Of a stretch of 64,000 bases of DNA, positions 10,444 through 17,717 are shown one piece after another (position 1 is the stretch's first letter; the number at the start of each line of letters is the position of its first letter). The DNA is taken from the NCBI GenBank assembly GCA_021850485.1, contig JAJZLY010000008.1:85879-149878 (forward strand). Direction: 5' to 3'. Source of the stretch: Bacillota bacterium. GTDB taxonomy: Bacteria > Bacillota > Sulfobacillia > JAJZYS01 > JAJZLH01. Both the position numbers and the translations under genes were made by a program. Under the pieces are notes generated by a model. That model did no database searches and was not told where the DNA came from. It saw only the letters and a program-made list of their open reading frames with translations.

Positions 10444-10476
10444 GGCGGGCGGGGCGCCCTGGGTGCCCCGCCCGCC
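10444..10476 (-). terminator. Strong GC hairpin, likely terminator of the bactofilin transcript
   Basis: Perfect 12-base inverted repeat (GGCGGGCGGGGC at 10444-10455, complement at 10465-10476) with a 9-base loop, lying between bactofilin and uvrB. On the minus strand it is followed by CTATTGG rather than a clean T-run, so intrinsic termination is likely but may be leaky. Confidence 0.55.
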
Positions 10477-10493
10477 GATGGTCCAGCTGAACT

Positions 10494-10919
10494 TCAGGCT
10501 ATGCCGGTCGGCGCATCCACCTCTGGCGGCGGGTCGTCGTCGGCCGCCACCGCCACTTCGCACGAACCGATCAGGCTCGCCCCATCCTCCACCGTCAGCC
10601 GACGGGCTTTCAGGTTCCCGACCACCCGCGCCGTGGGCTTGAGATCCAGCCGCCGGGCGGCGGTGATGTCGCCTTCAACCAGCCCCATCACAATCACTTC
10701 TTGACCTTCGACCGTGGCGTTCACCACCGCCGTCTCGGCGATGATCAGTTGGCCCTCGTGCCGAATCTTGCCCTTGAAGTGGCCCTCCAGCCGGATCAGA
10801 CCGCGCCCTGACCCCACCAACGTGCCGTCGAAAGACACGTTGCGAGAGAGCAACGCGGTACCTTCTTGGCCGTTGGGCATCGCTTGATCGCCACGGCCCT
10901 TCCCCATCTGCACGACCAT
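10494..10919 (-). CDS. Bactofilin-family polymer-forming cytoskeletal protein
   Basis: Protein of 141 residues with the bactofilin (DUF583) beta-helix, about residues 22-122. Repeats of roughly 17 residues are rich in glycine and hydrophobics (VSFDGTLVGSGRGLIRLEG, HFKGKIRHEGQLIIAETA, VEGDITAARRLDLKPTARV). Bactofilins polymerise without nucleotide into membrane-associated filaments and in several bacteria place M23 peptidases or shape the cell. Here the gene lies just downstream of two LytM-type genes and ftsEX, which supports a wall-remodelling role. The acidic, proline-rich tail (residues 125-141) is probably disordered. Confidence 0.85.
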   Translation of the reverse strand: MVVQMGKGRGDQAMPNGQEGTALLSRNVSFDGTLVGSGRGLIRLEGHFKGKIRHEGQLIIAETAVVNATVEGQEVIVMGLVEGDITAARRLDLKPTARVVGNLKARRLTVEDGASLIGSCEVAVAADDDPPPEVDAPTGIA

Positions 10920-11014
10920 GACCGCAAGTCCCCTTCCCAGTCCTCTGGCGCCGGCAAAGTGGAACTAGTTTCTGCGACCTCGATCAGATTCCTACTATCC
11001 GGTCCTGATCAGGT

Positions 11015-11848
11015 CTAGAGACTTCCGGGCACAGGCGCGCTGCGGATCACACTGAGTGGATTTTGACTCTGGCCCCACACCCACACGGTGAATCCCACGG
11101 CTGACTTGCCGGCGGTGGCCAGAGTTTGCCCCTGTTGCACCGGCTGTCCGACGCGCACCCGCGGTGTGCTGAGCTGGGCGTAGGCAACTTGCAGTCCGGC
11201 AGGGCTGGCCACCACCACCGTGGTGCCGCCGTGGGCCGACGCGCTGATCGAAGCGACCGTGCCAGCCGCAACCGCCAGCACTGGGGCACCCGGTGTCGCC
11301 TGGATCTGCACGCCCGGACTAAACTGGCTGCCGGTGGGCACACTGTGCCAGCCGTAGCCCACGGTCACCTTGCCGGCCACCGGCAGCTGCCGGGGCCAGG
11401 ACACGGCGACAGCGCTGGCGCCTTGGCTGCCGAGCTGCCCGGTGAGCTGCTGCAAGGCGCTGATCAGGGTCTGGAAGCCGGCAATGGCCGGTGTGCCGTA
11501 GCCGTCGATCGCCGAGACCCGGCTCTCGGCGCTTGTGACCGCTTGTTCCAAGGTGCTGAGGCTGCTGGAGATTTGGGCTACCGACTTCTCGTCTGCGAGA
11601 TAGCCGACCTTTTTCTGCTGCTCGGCAGTGACCAGCTGGTGCAGGGCCGCGATATGCGCGGCGGCCAGTTGGTTGGCCCGAGCGGTTCCCAGATAGGCTG
11701 CGAAGAACAGCATCGCCACCGACACGGCGACAGCACAAACCACAAAGGCGGCCAGCACCACAGTGCGCAGGCCCAGGCCAAACGAAAGTTCCTGGGCGGT
11801 GCCGTCTCGCTCGGAGAGGACCACCAGCCGATAACTTGGGGTGTCCAA
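11015..11848 (-). CDS. Degenerate LytM (M23-like) membrane protein, probably non-catalytic
   Basis: About 277 residues. A cytoplasmic start is followed by one transmembrane helix (about residues 27-55), a coiled-coil stretch (about 60-125) and a C-terminal LytM-like beta domain (GKVTVGYGWHSVPTGSQFSPGV onward). The zinc ligands are missing: the usual HxGxD motif reads SPGVQI and the usual HxH reads VWV. It is probably a regulator rather than an enzyme, like EnvC or NlpD. The TTG at 11848 is chosen because GGGAGG sits 6 bases upstream; an 11-residue longer reading from 11881 lacks such a site. It follows the intact M23 gene. Confidence 0.72.
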   Translation of the reverse strand: MDTPSYRLVVLSERDGTAQELSFGLGLRTVVLAAFVVCAVAVSVAMLFFAAYLGTARANQLAAAHIAALHQLVTAEQQKKVGYLADEKSVAQISSSLSTLEQAVTSAESRVSAIDGYGTPAIAGFQTLISALQQLTGQLGSQGASAVAVSWPRQLPVAGKVTVGYGWHSVPTGSQFSPGVQIQATPGAPVLAVAAGTVASISASAHGGTTVVVASPAGLQVAYAQLSTPRVRVGQPVQQGQTLATAGKSAVGFTVWVWGQSQNPLSVIRSAPVPGSL

Positions 11849-11912
11849 CTCGTCCCTCCCACCGCGCTGCGCCAGAGGCAATTAGCCGTCTCACCAGACC
11901 GCGACAAAGGTG

Positions 11913-11941
11913 AGCGTAGTCACAAGGATACTGGAGGTCAA
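11913..11941 (-). promoter_or_regulatory. Candidate sigma-A promoter for the degenerate LytM gene
   Basis: Minus-strand TTGACC (11941-11936), a 17-base spacer, then TACGCT (11918-11913), in the gap between the two LytM-type genes and about 65 bases upstream of the TTG start. The -35 is good and the -10 moderate. It would let the degenerate LytM protein and bactofilin be expressed apart from ftsEX. Confidence 0.4.
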
Positions 11942-11960
11942 CCCCTGCCGCTGCGGCGAG

Positions 11961-13133
11961 TTAGCGCTTGGGCAGATACAGAACCGGGTTGACAGGTTTT
12001 CCATCGATCCGGATCTCGAAGTGCACATGCGGTCCGGTGGCCCAGCCGGTCATCCCGACCAGTCCGATCACCTGGCCCTGCGCCACCGTCTCGCCCACCT
12101 GCACCTCGATGTGGCTCTGATGGGCGTATAGGGTGGAGACGCCGCCGCCGTTATCCAGCACCACCGTGTTGCCGTAGCCGTTGATCCAGCCGGCGATGAT
12201 CACCCTCCCGGCGGCGGCGGCGTGGATCGGCGTGTACATCGGCACCCCGATGTCGATACCGGTGTGCAGCTCCCACTTATGGGCGAACGGGTCGTACCAA
12301 TAGGCAAACGGGTTGGTGATCGGACCGTTGACCGGCCAGATGAAGGCCATTGAGTTGACCGAGGCACCGCTGCCAGGTGACTCCAGTGCGGTGATGGCGG
12401 CAGTGACCGCCTGCTGGTTGGCCTCGTCGGCGCCCACCACCCGTTGCTGCTGGCCCTGAGCCGAAATCAGGGCCGTGACCTGACCTTCAACCCGCTGTTG
12501 CTCCTGACTCAGCTGCACCCCCTGGGCGGTGGCTTGGGCGAGCAGCGTCGCCAGCTGGGTCTTCTCGGCCAGGAGTTGGCTGGACAAACTGAGCAGGGTC
12601 TGAGCTTCGACCTGCGTCCTCGTGATCACGCCCAGGTCCGCACCGATCAACTGTTGCACCAGTTGCAGCCTGGTCAGGAAATCAGAAAAACTCTGGGCCT
12701 GGAGCAGCACGGACAAAAACCCGCCCATCCCCTGCATCTGCAGGTTCTGCAATGCACCATCCACCTGTGTGCGGTCGACCCCTAACTGGGCCTTGGTCGC
12801 TTGATAAGACGACAGGGTCAGGGCCTGCTTGGCCTCGACGGCACTGACCTCGGCACCGAGATAGGCGATGTGAGCTGTGGTGGTCTGCATCTCGGCCTGG
12901 AGCACAGCCAGCCGCTGCTTGGCCTGCAAGTAGGCGCCGTGGATCTGGCTCAGTTTGCTCTTGTCCTGATTCAACGACTGCTGATCTTGGGCCAGCTGCT
13001 GTTGCAGCTGGGACAGGCTTTGGCCACCGCCGGACGCGCCAGCGGCACCCGGTAGGGCCAGGGCCAGCACCAAAACCGCTCCGCTGGCCAGCAGGCCGAG
13101 GCGGGCAGTGAAACCAGGACGGGTCAACTTCAT
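11961..13133 (-). CDS. Secreted coiled-coil M23 peptidoglycan endopeptidase (PcsB/EnvC/CwlO-like)
   Basis: 390 residues. A signal peptide (residues 1-33, hydrophobic core LGLLASGAVLVLALALPG) is followed by a long coiled coil rich in Gln, Leu and Lys (about 36-245) and a C-terminal M23 domain with intact zinc ligands (HTGIDIGVP and GPHVHFEI). This is the layout of EnvC/PcsB partners opened by FtsEX. The link is direct here: the ATG overlaps the ftsX stop as TGATG. It likely cleaves peptide cross-links outside the membrane. The gene symbol is left empty because the fold matches several named families. Confidence 0.88.
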   Translation of the reverse strand: MKLTRPGFTARLGLLASGAVLVLALALPGAAGASGGGQSLSQLQQQLAQDQQSLNQDKSKLSQIHGAYLQAKQRLAVLQAEMQTTTAHIAYLGAEVSAVEAKQALTLSSYQATKAQLGVDRTQVDGALQNLQMQGMGGFLSVLLQAQSFSDFLTRLQLVQQLIGADLGVITRTQVEAQTLLSLSSQLLAEKTQLATLLAQATAQGVQLSQEQQRVEGQVTALISAQGQQQRVVGADEANQQAVTAAITALESPGSGASVNSMAFIWPVNGPITNPFAYWYDPFAHKWELHTGIDIGVPMYTPIHAAAAGRVIIAGWINGYGNTVVLDNGGGVSTLYAHQSHIEVQVGETVAQGQVIGLVGMTGWATGPHVHFEIRIDGKPVNPVLYLPKR

Positions 13134-14017
13134 CAGATGCGGCCCCGGCGAATGGACAGCTGACTTGCGAGCAGACCGATCACCAGGCCCACACCCAAGG
13201 TGAGGGGCAAGATGGTCTGATCAGCGCTGTACTCTCCCACCACCGGCAAAAACGGCAAGTCGGCGTGGACGGTCGCGGCGTAGACATGGTACAGGCCTGC
13301 CGTCACCAGTGACGCCACCACGCCACCGCAAAGACCGAGCAACATGCCCTCCAACAAGAACGGCAGCCGAATGAAGCCTTCCGTGGCGCCGACCAGGCGC
13401 ATGATGTGAATCTCGCGGCGGCGGGCGAAGATCCCGGTGCGGATGGCGTTTTGAATCACCAGCAAGGTGCCGAGCGCCAGCAGGATCCCCATCGCCAGCC
13501 CGACCAGACGCACGATGTCAACGGCCTTGAACAGACGCTGGACCACGGGGGCCTGATAGTTGACGGTCTGCACCTCAGTGAGGGTCTTCAGGCGCACCGC
13601 CAATGGCGCCACCGCCTTGGTGGTGGTGGCCTTTACATAGATCGCATCCAGCAGCGGGTTTTGGCTGCCAAGCGGCTTGAAGTTCTGGCCGGACGGTCCA
13701 AAGTCTCGCTCCAGTTGGGCGAGCGCCTGCTGTTTGGAAACGAAGGTAGCGCTTTGGACATCGGCCCAGGTGCGCACCGAACTCGCCAACTGGGTGCCCT
13801 GGGCCGTGGTCACGGACGGCTTCAAGAACGCCTCGATTCCGACCTGGCCCTCCATCGACGTGGCGATCCGGCCCACATTCAAGGAGAGTGCGGCGAACAC
13901 AGCCAGCACCAGCAACGCCACCGCTGCCGATGTCACGGAGGCAAAGGTGAGAACTGGGTTCTGGCGCATGTTCTGCCAGACCTCCGCGAAGTAAAAGCGC
14001 CAGCTGTGGATGTTCAT
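13133..14017 (-). CDS. ftsX: Cell-division ABC transporter permease FtsX
   Basis: FtsX, 294 residues. A cytoplasmic N-terminus and first transmembrane helix (about residues 24-46) are followed by a large extracellular loop (about 47-165), then three helices (about 170-190, 220-245 and 265-287). Between helices 2 and 3 lies the conserved NAIRTGIFARRREIHIMRLVGA. FtsX passes the ATPase cycle of FtsE to an extracellular hydrolase through the loop. It overlaps ftsE by 4 bases (ATGA) and the M23 gene by 1 base, so the three products are made in step. Confidence 0.95.
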   Translation of the reverse strand: MNIHSWRFYFAEVWQNMRQNPVLTFASVTSAAVALLVLAVFAALSLNVGRIATSMEGQVGIEAFLKPSVTTAQGTQLASSVRTWADVQSATFVSKQQALAQLERDFGPSGQNFKPLGSQNPLLDAIYVKATTTKAVAPLAVRLKTLTEVQTVNYQAPVVQRLFKAVDIVRLVGLAMGILLALGTLLVIQNAIRTGIFARRREIHIMRLVGATEGFIRLPFLLEGMLLGLCGGVVASLVTAGLYHVYAATVHADLPFLPVVGEYSADQTILPLTLGVGLVIGLLASQLSIRRGRI

Positions 14018-14736
14018 TGACCCACCGTGCCGGTGCGCCAGTCTTCAGGGTGGCTGTCCTCGAAGTAGGCGCCGGACAGTTCGTCGCGGGTGATGCGGCC
14101 CTGATCGATGGCAACCACTCGTTGGCGAAAGTTATCGACCAGCGCCACTGCGTGGGTGGCCATCAGGACGGTGGTACCCATCCGGTTGATATCGAGAAAA
14201 CAACGCAAGATGTCTTCCGAGGTTTTGGGGTCCAAATTGCCGGTCGGCTCGTCGCCGAGCAGCACCAGCGGCCGCCCGACAATCGCCCTGGCGATGCCGA
14301 TCCGCTGTTGCTCGCCAGCCGACAACTGATTGGGGTACTTGGCGGCATGATTCGCCAGGCCCACGATCTCCAGCGCCTCCATCACCCGCCGTTTGAGGTC
14401 GCGATGCACCTCTTCGGTAACCCGCAGGTTGAAGGCGATGTTGTCGAAGACCGTCCGTTGGGACAGCAATAGGAAGTCTTGAAACACGATCCCGATCTCC
14501 CGGCGCAAAAATGGGACCCGCTTCATCGGCAGTCGGCCCACATCCCAGCCATTGACCACCACTGAGCCGGAACTCGGGGTGTCTCCCCGGTAGATCATGC
14601 GCATCAAGGTCGTCTTTCCGGCACCGCTCGGTCCGACCAGAAACACAAACTCGCCCTTGCCAACCTCCAGGTCGACATGGTCGAGGGCAAGTGTGTCCTT
14701 GCCGTACTTCTTGGTGACAGAACGAAAGCTAATCAA
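14014..14736 (-). CDS. ftsE: Cell-division ATP-binding protein FtsE
   Basis: FtsE, 240 residues, the ATPase of the FtsEX complex. Walker A GPSGAGKTT (about residues 35-43), Q-loop VFQDFLLL, signature LSAGEQQR, Walker B VLLGDEPTGNLD and H-loop ATHA are all intact. FtsEX does not import a solute; it powers activation of wall hydrolases at the septum or along the cylinder. It begins the ftsE-ftsX-M23 set and follows tagA by 30 bases. Confidence 0.96.
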   Translation of the reverse strand: MISFRSVTKKYGKDTLALDHVDLEVGKGEFVFLVGPSGAGKTTLMRMIYRGDTPSSGSVVVNGWDVGRLPMKRVPFLRREIGIVFQDFLLLSQRTVFDNIAFNLRVTEEVHRDLKRRVMEALEIVGLANHAAKYPNQLSAGEQQRIGIARAIVGRPLVLLGDEPTGNLDPKTSEDILRCFLDINRMGTTVLMATHAVALVDNFRQRVVAIDQGRITRDELSGAYFEDSHPEDWRTGTVGQ

Positions 14737-14766
14737 TGGCTTACCTCCCAGGGCGCAACGGGCCGA

Positions 14767-15522
14767 CTATTCTCGGTTTCTCTTCGCCTCTCCTGCTGGA
14801 TCCGCATCATTATGTCCCCTTCTGAATGCCATAGTCCAGACAAATCCGACCAGCGCTACCAGCCGGAGCAGCCGCCGCGGCTCATGCAGCGTCCGCCACA
14901 CCCACTCAATACCCAGCTGGCGCACCGGCCGGGGGGCCCGGCGTTTGTCGCCGGCCCAGACGTCGAACGCGCCACCGACCACCATCGTGACTGGGACCCG
15001 CAACCGGCTGCGCATCACACCCAAGAAGGCCTCTTGGCGCGGGGAACCGAGGGCGACCAGCAGGATCTGAGCGTGGCTCTGGTTCACCTCATGGGCCACC
15101 TGGTCGACCTCGCTAGCAGAGAAGTAGCCGTGTCGCGCCCCGACCACCTCAGCTCCCCACTCCTCCATTTTGGTACCGGCCCGTCTCGCCACGCCGGGTC
15201 TGGCGCCGAGCAGAAAAAGGCGGGGCTGCAATTGGCGGATGATCGCTTCGGCCAGCTCGATGCCAGGCAGACGGTGCACCTCTTTCTCACCTTGAAGCCG
15301 CGCCGCCAGCACGATGCCGATGCCGTCCGGCACCAGCAGGTCGCCGGCCAGCAAGGCCTGACGGACCGCCTCGTCGCGCCTGGCATTCCATAAGATCTCC
15401 GGATTTGGGGTGTAGATGGAGTGCTGAGCGGCCGGCGTGTCCAGCCACGAACGAACCAAGCTCAGGGCCTCTGCCTGGGTGACAGATTGCAGCGGGATAC
15501 CCATCAGGCGAAAGCTCTTCAC
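14767..15522 (-). CDS. tagA: WecG/TagA-family N-acetylmannosamine transferase
   Basis: 251 residues. TagA adds ManNAc to undecaprenyl-PP-GlcNAc, completing the linkage disaccharide of wall teichoic or secondary wall polymers at the inner membrane face. Family signatures: LMGIPLQSV at the start, YTPNPEILWNARRD, LLVPDGIGIV, LFLLGARPGV and LVALGSPRQE. The start is the GTG at 15522, overlapping the csaB stop by 4 bases (GTGA). A 590-residue open frame running further upstream is a read-through of the csaB region in another frame. The C-terminal tail has a membrane-associating hydrophobic stretch after LHEPRRLLRL. Confidence 0.9.
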   Translation of the reverse strand: MKSFRLMGIPLQSVTQAEALSLVRSWLDTPAAQHSIYTPNPEILWNARRDEAVRQALLAGDLLVPDGIGIVLAARLQGEKEVHRLPGIELAEAIIRQLQPRLFLLGARPGVARRAGTKMEEWGAEVVGARHGYFSASEVDQVAHEVNQSHAQILLVALGSPRQEAFLGVMRSRLRVPVTMVVGGAFDVWAGDKRRAPRPVRQLGIEWVWRTLHEPRRLLRLVALVGFVWTMAFRRGHNDADPAGEAKRNRE

Positions 15523-16532
15523 GCCAGCGCCTGCCACATGGCCGCGAAGGCAGACTGCAGCTGCGTGCGTCTCCCAGCCACGCTGGCCGCCAACTGGCCG
15601 CGCCCAGGACCAGGGGTGGTTTGGGGGTGCAGGTGCCATTCGCTCCACAGCGGCATTCCGAGCAGTCGCGCCTCCCGCTCCACCTTGGGATCGTAGGGCA
15701 CAGCCACAGACGGCACTCCCGCCAAGCTGGCCAAAATCATGGCATGCAGACGAATCGCAACCATGTACTCGAGTTCCGAGAACAGCGTAAGGATTCCTTC
15801 GGACTCCGCTGGCAGCTCGCAAAACTCCATCACCGGCCCATGGCTGCGAACCAGTTGGCGGACCAAGTCCGAATCCTGTCGGCTGTCCATGGCGAACACC
15901 CTGATCTGGCGGCCACTGTCCCTGGCCACGAGCACCAGTTGGCGAGCCAGTGCCTCGACGTCGAGGCCAGGCACAGACCGCGGTGCGAAGCCGATCCAGC
16001 GTGAGGTTCGCGCCGGCACGGATAGCAACTGGTACGCTGCGTCGGCACCAAGCACCAGCCGATCGGCCGGCACGCCAGAGTGGCCGAGCAGGGCCAAAGA
16101 CGCCGGGTCGCGGGCCACCGCCACCTGCGGTGCGGGGGCTCGGGCCAAGACCCATCTGCCGGTACGAGATAGCGGCCCAACGCCGATCGCCCAGTACGCC
16201 ACCGGACTCCTGCGGCCCGCCGCCGCCGCCGCCCGCAGGTAGTAGCCGAGCGAGCCAAGCGAGGTTGAGTCCTGGAGCAAACCGCCGCCGCCGAGCAAAA
16301 AGCGGTCGCCTGCGCCCAGCGTCTTCAGTAACGCGCCAAACCTGGTGCGCGGCCAAGCCTCCACCTGATGGCGGCGTTCGGTGTCCGCAGGGTCGAGTGA
16401 AACGACCAGCGGCGTGAAATCGTCCCCAAACGTGCGAATCAGGTCCAAGGATCCAGCCAAAATCGCCTCGTCGCCCAGGTTCTGGGCACCGGCGTAGCCA
16501 AGCAGCACGACCCGGCCAGCTGCGCCCGGCAT
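15519..16532 (-). CDS. csaB: Polysaccharide pyruvyl transferase CsaB
   Basis: 337 residues of the CsaB/polysaccharide pyruvyl transferase family, a GT-B-like enzyme that puts ketal pyruvate on ManNAc of secondary wall polymers, the anchor for SLH-domain S-layer proteins. Visible signatures are VVLLGYAGAQNLGDEAIL at the N-terminus, LLGGGGLLQD (about residues 95-105), YWAIGVGPLSRTG, and a C-terminal AIRLHAMILASLAGVPSVAV with a conserved histidine. The tight overlap with tagA suggests the substrate is the TagA product or a polymer built on it. S-layer genes themselves are not in this window. Confidence 0.9.
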   Translation of the reverse strand: MPGAAGRVVLLGYAGAQNLGDEAILAGSLDLIRTFGDDFTPLVVSLDPADTERRHQVEAWPRTRFGALLKTLGAGDRFLLGGGGLLQDSTSLGSLGYYLRAAAAAGRRSPVAYWAIGVGPLSRTGRWVLARAPAPQVAVARDPASLALLGHSGVPADRLVLGADAAYQLLSVPARTSRWIGFAPRSVPGLDVEALARQLVLVARDSGRQIRVFAMDSRQDSDLVRQLVRSHGPVMEFCELPAESEGILTLFSELEYMVAIRLHAMILASLAGVPSVAVPYDPKVEREARLLGMPLWSEWHLHPQTTPGPGRGQLAASVAGRRTQLQSAFAAMWQALA

Positions 16533-16565
16533 CAGCCACCCTCCTGCCGATGGCGTTGCAACAGC

Positions 16566-17691
16566 CTAAGCCTGAGGTGCGGAGTCGAGCTCGGAGGCCG
16601 ACAGGCGCTTGGCCTCAAATTCTAGATAGGCCCGGATGAACGGGGAGAGTTCACCGTCCATCACGGCCTGGACATCTCCGGTCTCGTGCCCGGTGCGGTG
16701 GTCTTTGACCATGGTAAACGGCTGGAAAACGTAGGACCGAATTTGGCTCCCCCAGCTGATGTCTTGCTGGATGCCGCGCAGCTGAGCCATCTCGTGCTGC
16801 TGATCCAGTTCCTTCTTCTCCAGTAGTTTGGCCCTCAGGATCCGCATCGCCGTCTCCCGGTTGGCATGTTGCGAACGCTCGTTCTGGCAGCTGACCACGA
16901 TGCCGGTGGCCAAGTGGGTGATGCGCACCGCCGACTCGGTTTTGTTCACGTGCTGGCCGCCGGCACCGCTGGAGCGGTAGGTGTCGATGCGCAATTCTTC
17001 CGGTGTCAGCGGCACCTCGTCCTCGCTCTCGATCACCGGCAGCACGTCCAGTGAGGCGAACGAGGTGTGCCTGCGGCCGCTGGAGTCAAAGGGCGACATC
17101 CTGACCAGGCGGTGTACTCCGCGCTCTGCTTTCAAAAACCCATATCCCATGTGACCGGAGATCTGGAAGGTGACGCCTTTGACGCCGGCTTCCTCGCCGG
17201 GCAAAAAGTCCAATACCTCCACCTGATACCCCTGGCGTTCGCAAAAGCGTGTGTACATGCGGTAGAGCATCTGCGCCCAGTCCATGGCATCCACGCCGCC
17301 GGCGCCGCCATGGATGGACAAGATGGCGTCGTGAGAGTCGTAGGGGCCAGACAGCAGGACGGACAGGTCGAGCCGCTCCATGCGCTGCTCAAGCTCGCCG
17401 ATCAAGTTTGTCGCCTCTTGTGCCACGTCCGCATCGGCCGTCTCTTCGGCCAGCTCCAAGAGCACGCCCACGTCCTCGGCGGAATGCTCTAGGGCAGCCA
17501 GTTCCTCGATCGGTGTCTTCAGCCGGCGCAGGGCGTGCACGGCCTCCTGAGCAGCCTTGCCATCTGCCCACACCGAGGGGTCCTCGAGCTTCTTTTCCCA
17601 GGCGTCGATCGCCGCCTTGCGCGCATCGGGGTCAAAGAGACCTCCGCAGTCGTTCTAGGCGGGCCAGGAGCTGACGCAGGCGATCTTCCAT
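16566..17691 (-). CDS. prfB: Peptide chain release factor 2 (programmed +1 frameshift)
   Basis: RF2, 374 residues once the frameshift is counted, recognises UGA and UAA stops. The first 19 codons run from the ATG at 17691 to an in-frame TGA at 17634-17632; skipping one base continues LDPDARKAA and the rest of the protein. Domains: coiled N-terminal domain, stop-codon motif SPF in RMSPFDSSGRR, and the catalytic SGAGGQHVN loop. A start further in, at 17573, would lose about 60 N-terminal residues. It follows secA by 26 bases, the common secA-prfB pairing. Confidence 0.96.
17629..17646 (-). promoter_or_regulatory. prfB autoregulatory frameshift site
   Basis: Minus strand reads CGGAGG TCT CTT TGA C: an internal Shine-Dalgarno-like GGAGG three bases before the slippery CTT, then the in-frame TGA followed by C. 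This is the standard RF2 feedback device: low RF2 slows termination at UGA, the ribosome slips +1 and makes more RF2. Confidence 0.93.
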
Positions 17692-17717
17692 CTCAGCCTT
17701 CCTTTCGCTCAGCGGGT

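Noticed and set aside
14767-16539. 590-residue open frame on the minus strand
   Set aside because: Its first 340 residues are the csaB region in another frame and are Gly/Arg/Pro rich; only the last 251 residues (TagA) are protein-like.
17573-17691. prfB as a pseudogene because of the in-frame TGA
   Set aside because: The TGA sits in the standard RF2 frameshift context (CTT TGA C with an upstream GGAGG) and the protein is otherwise intact.
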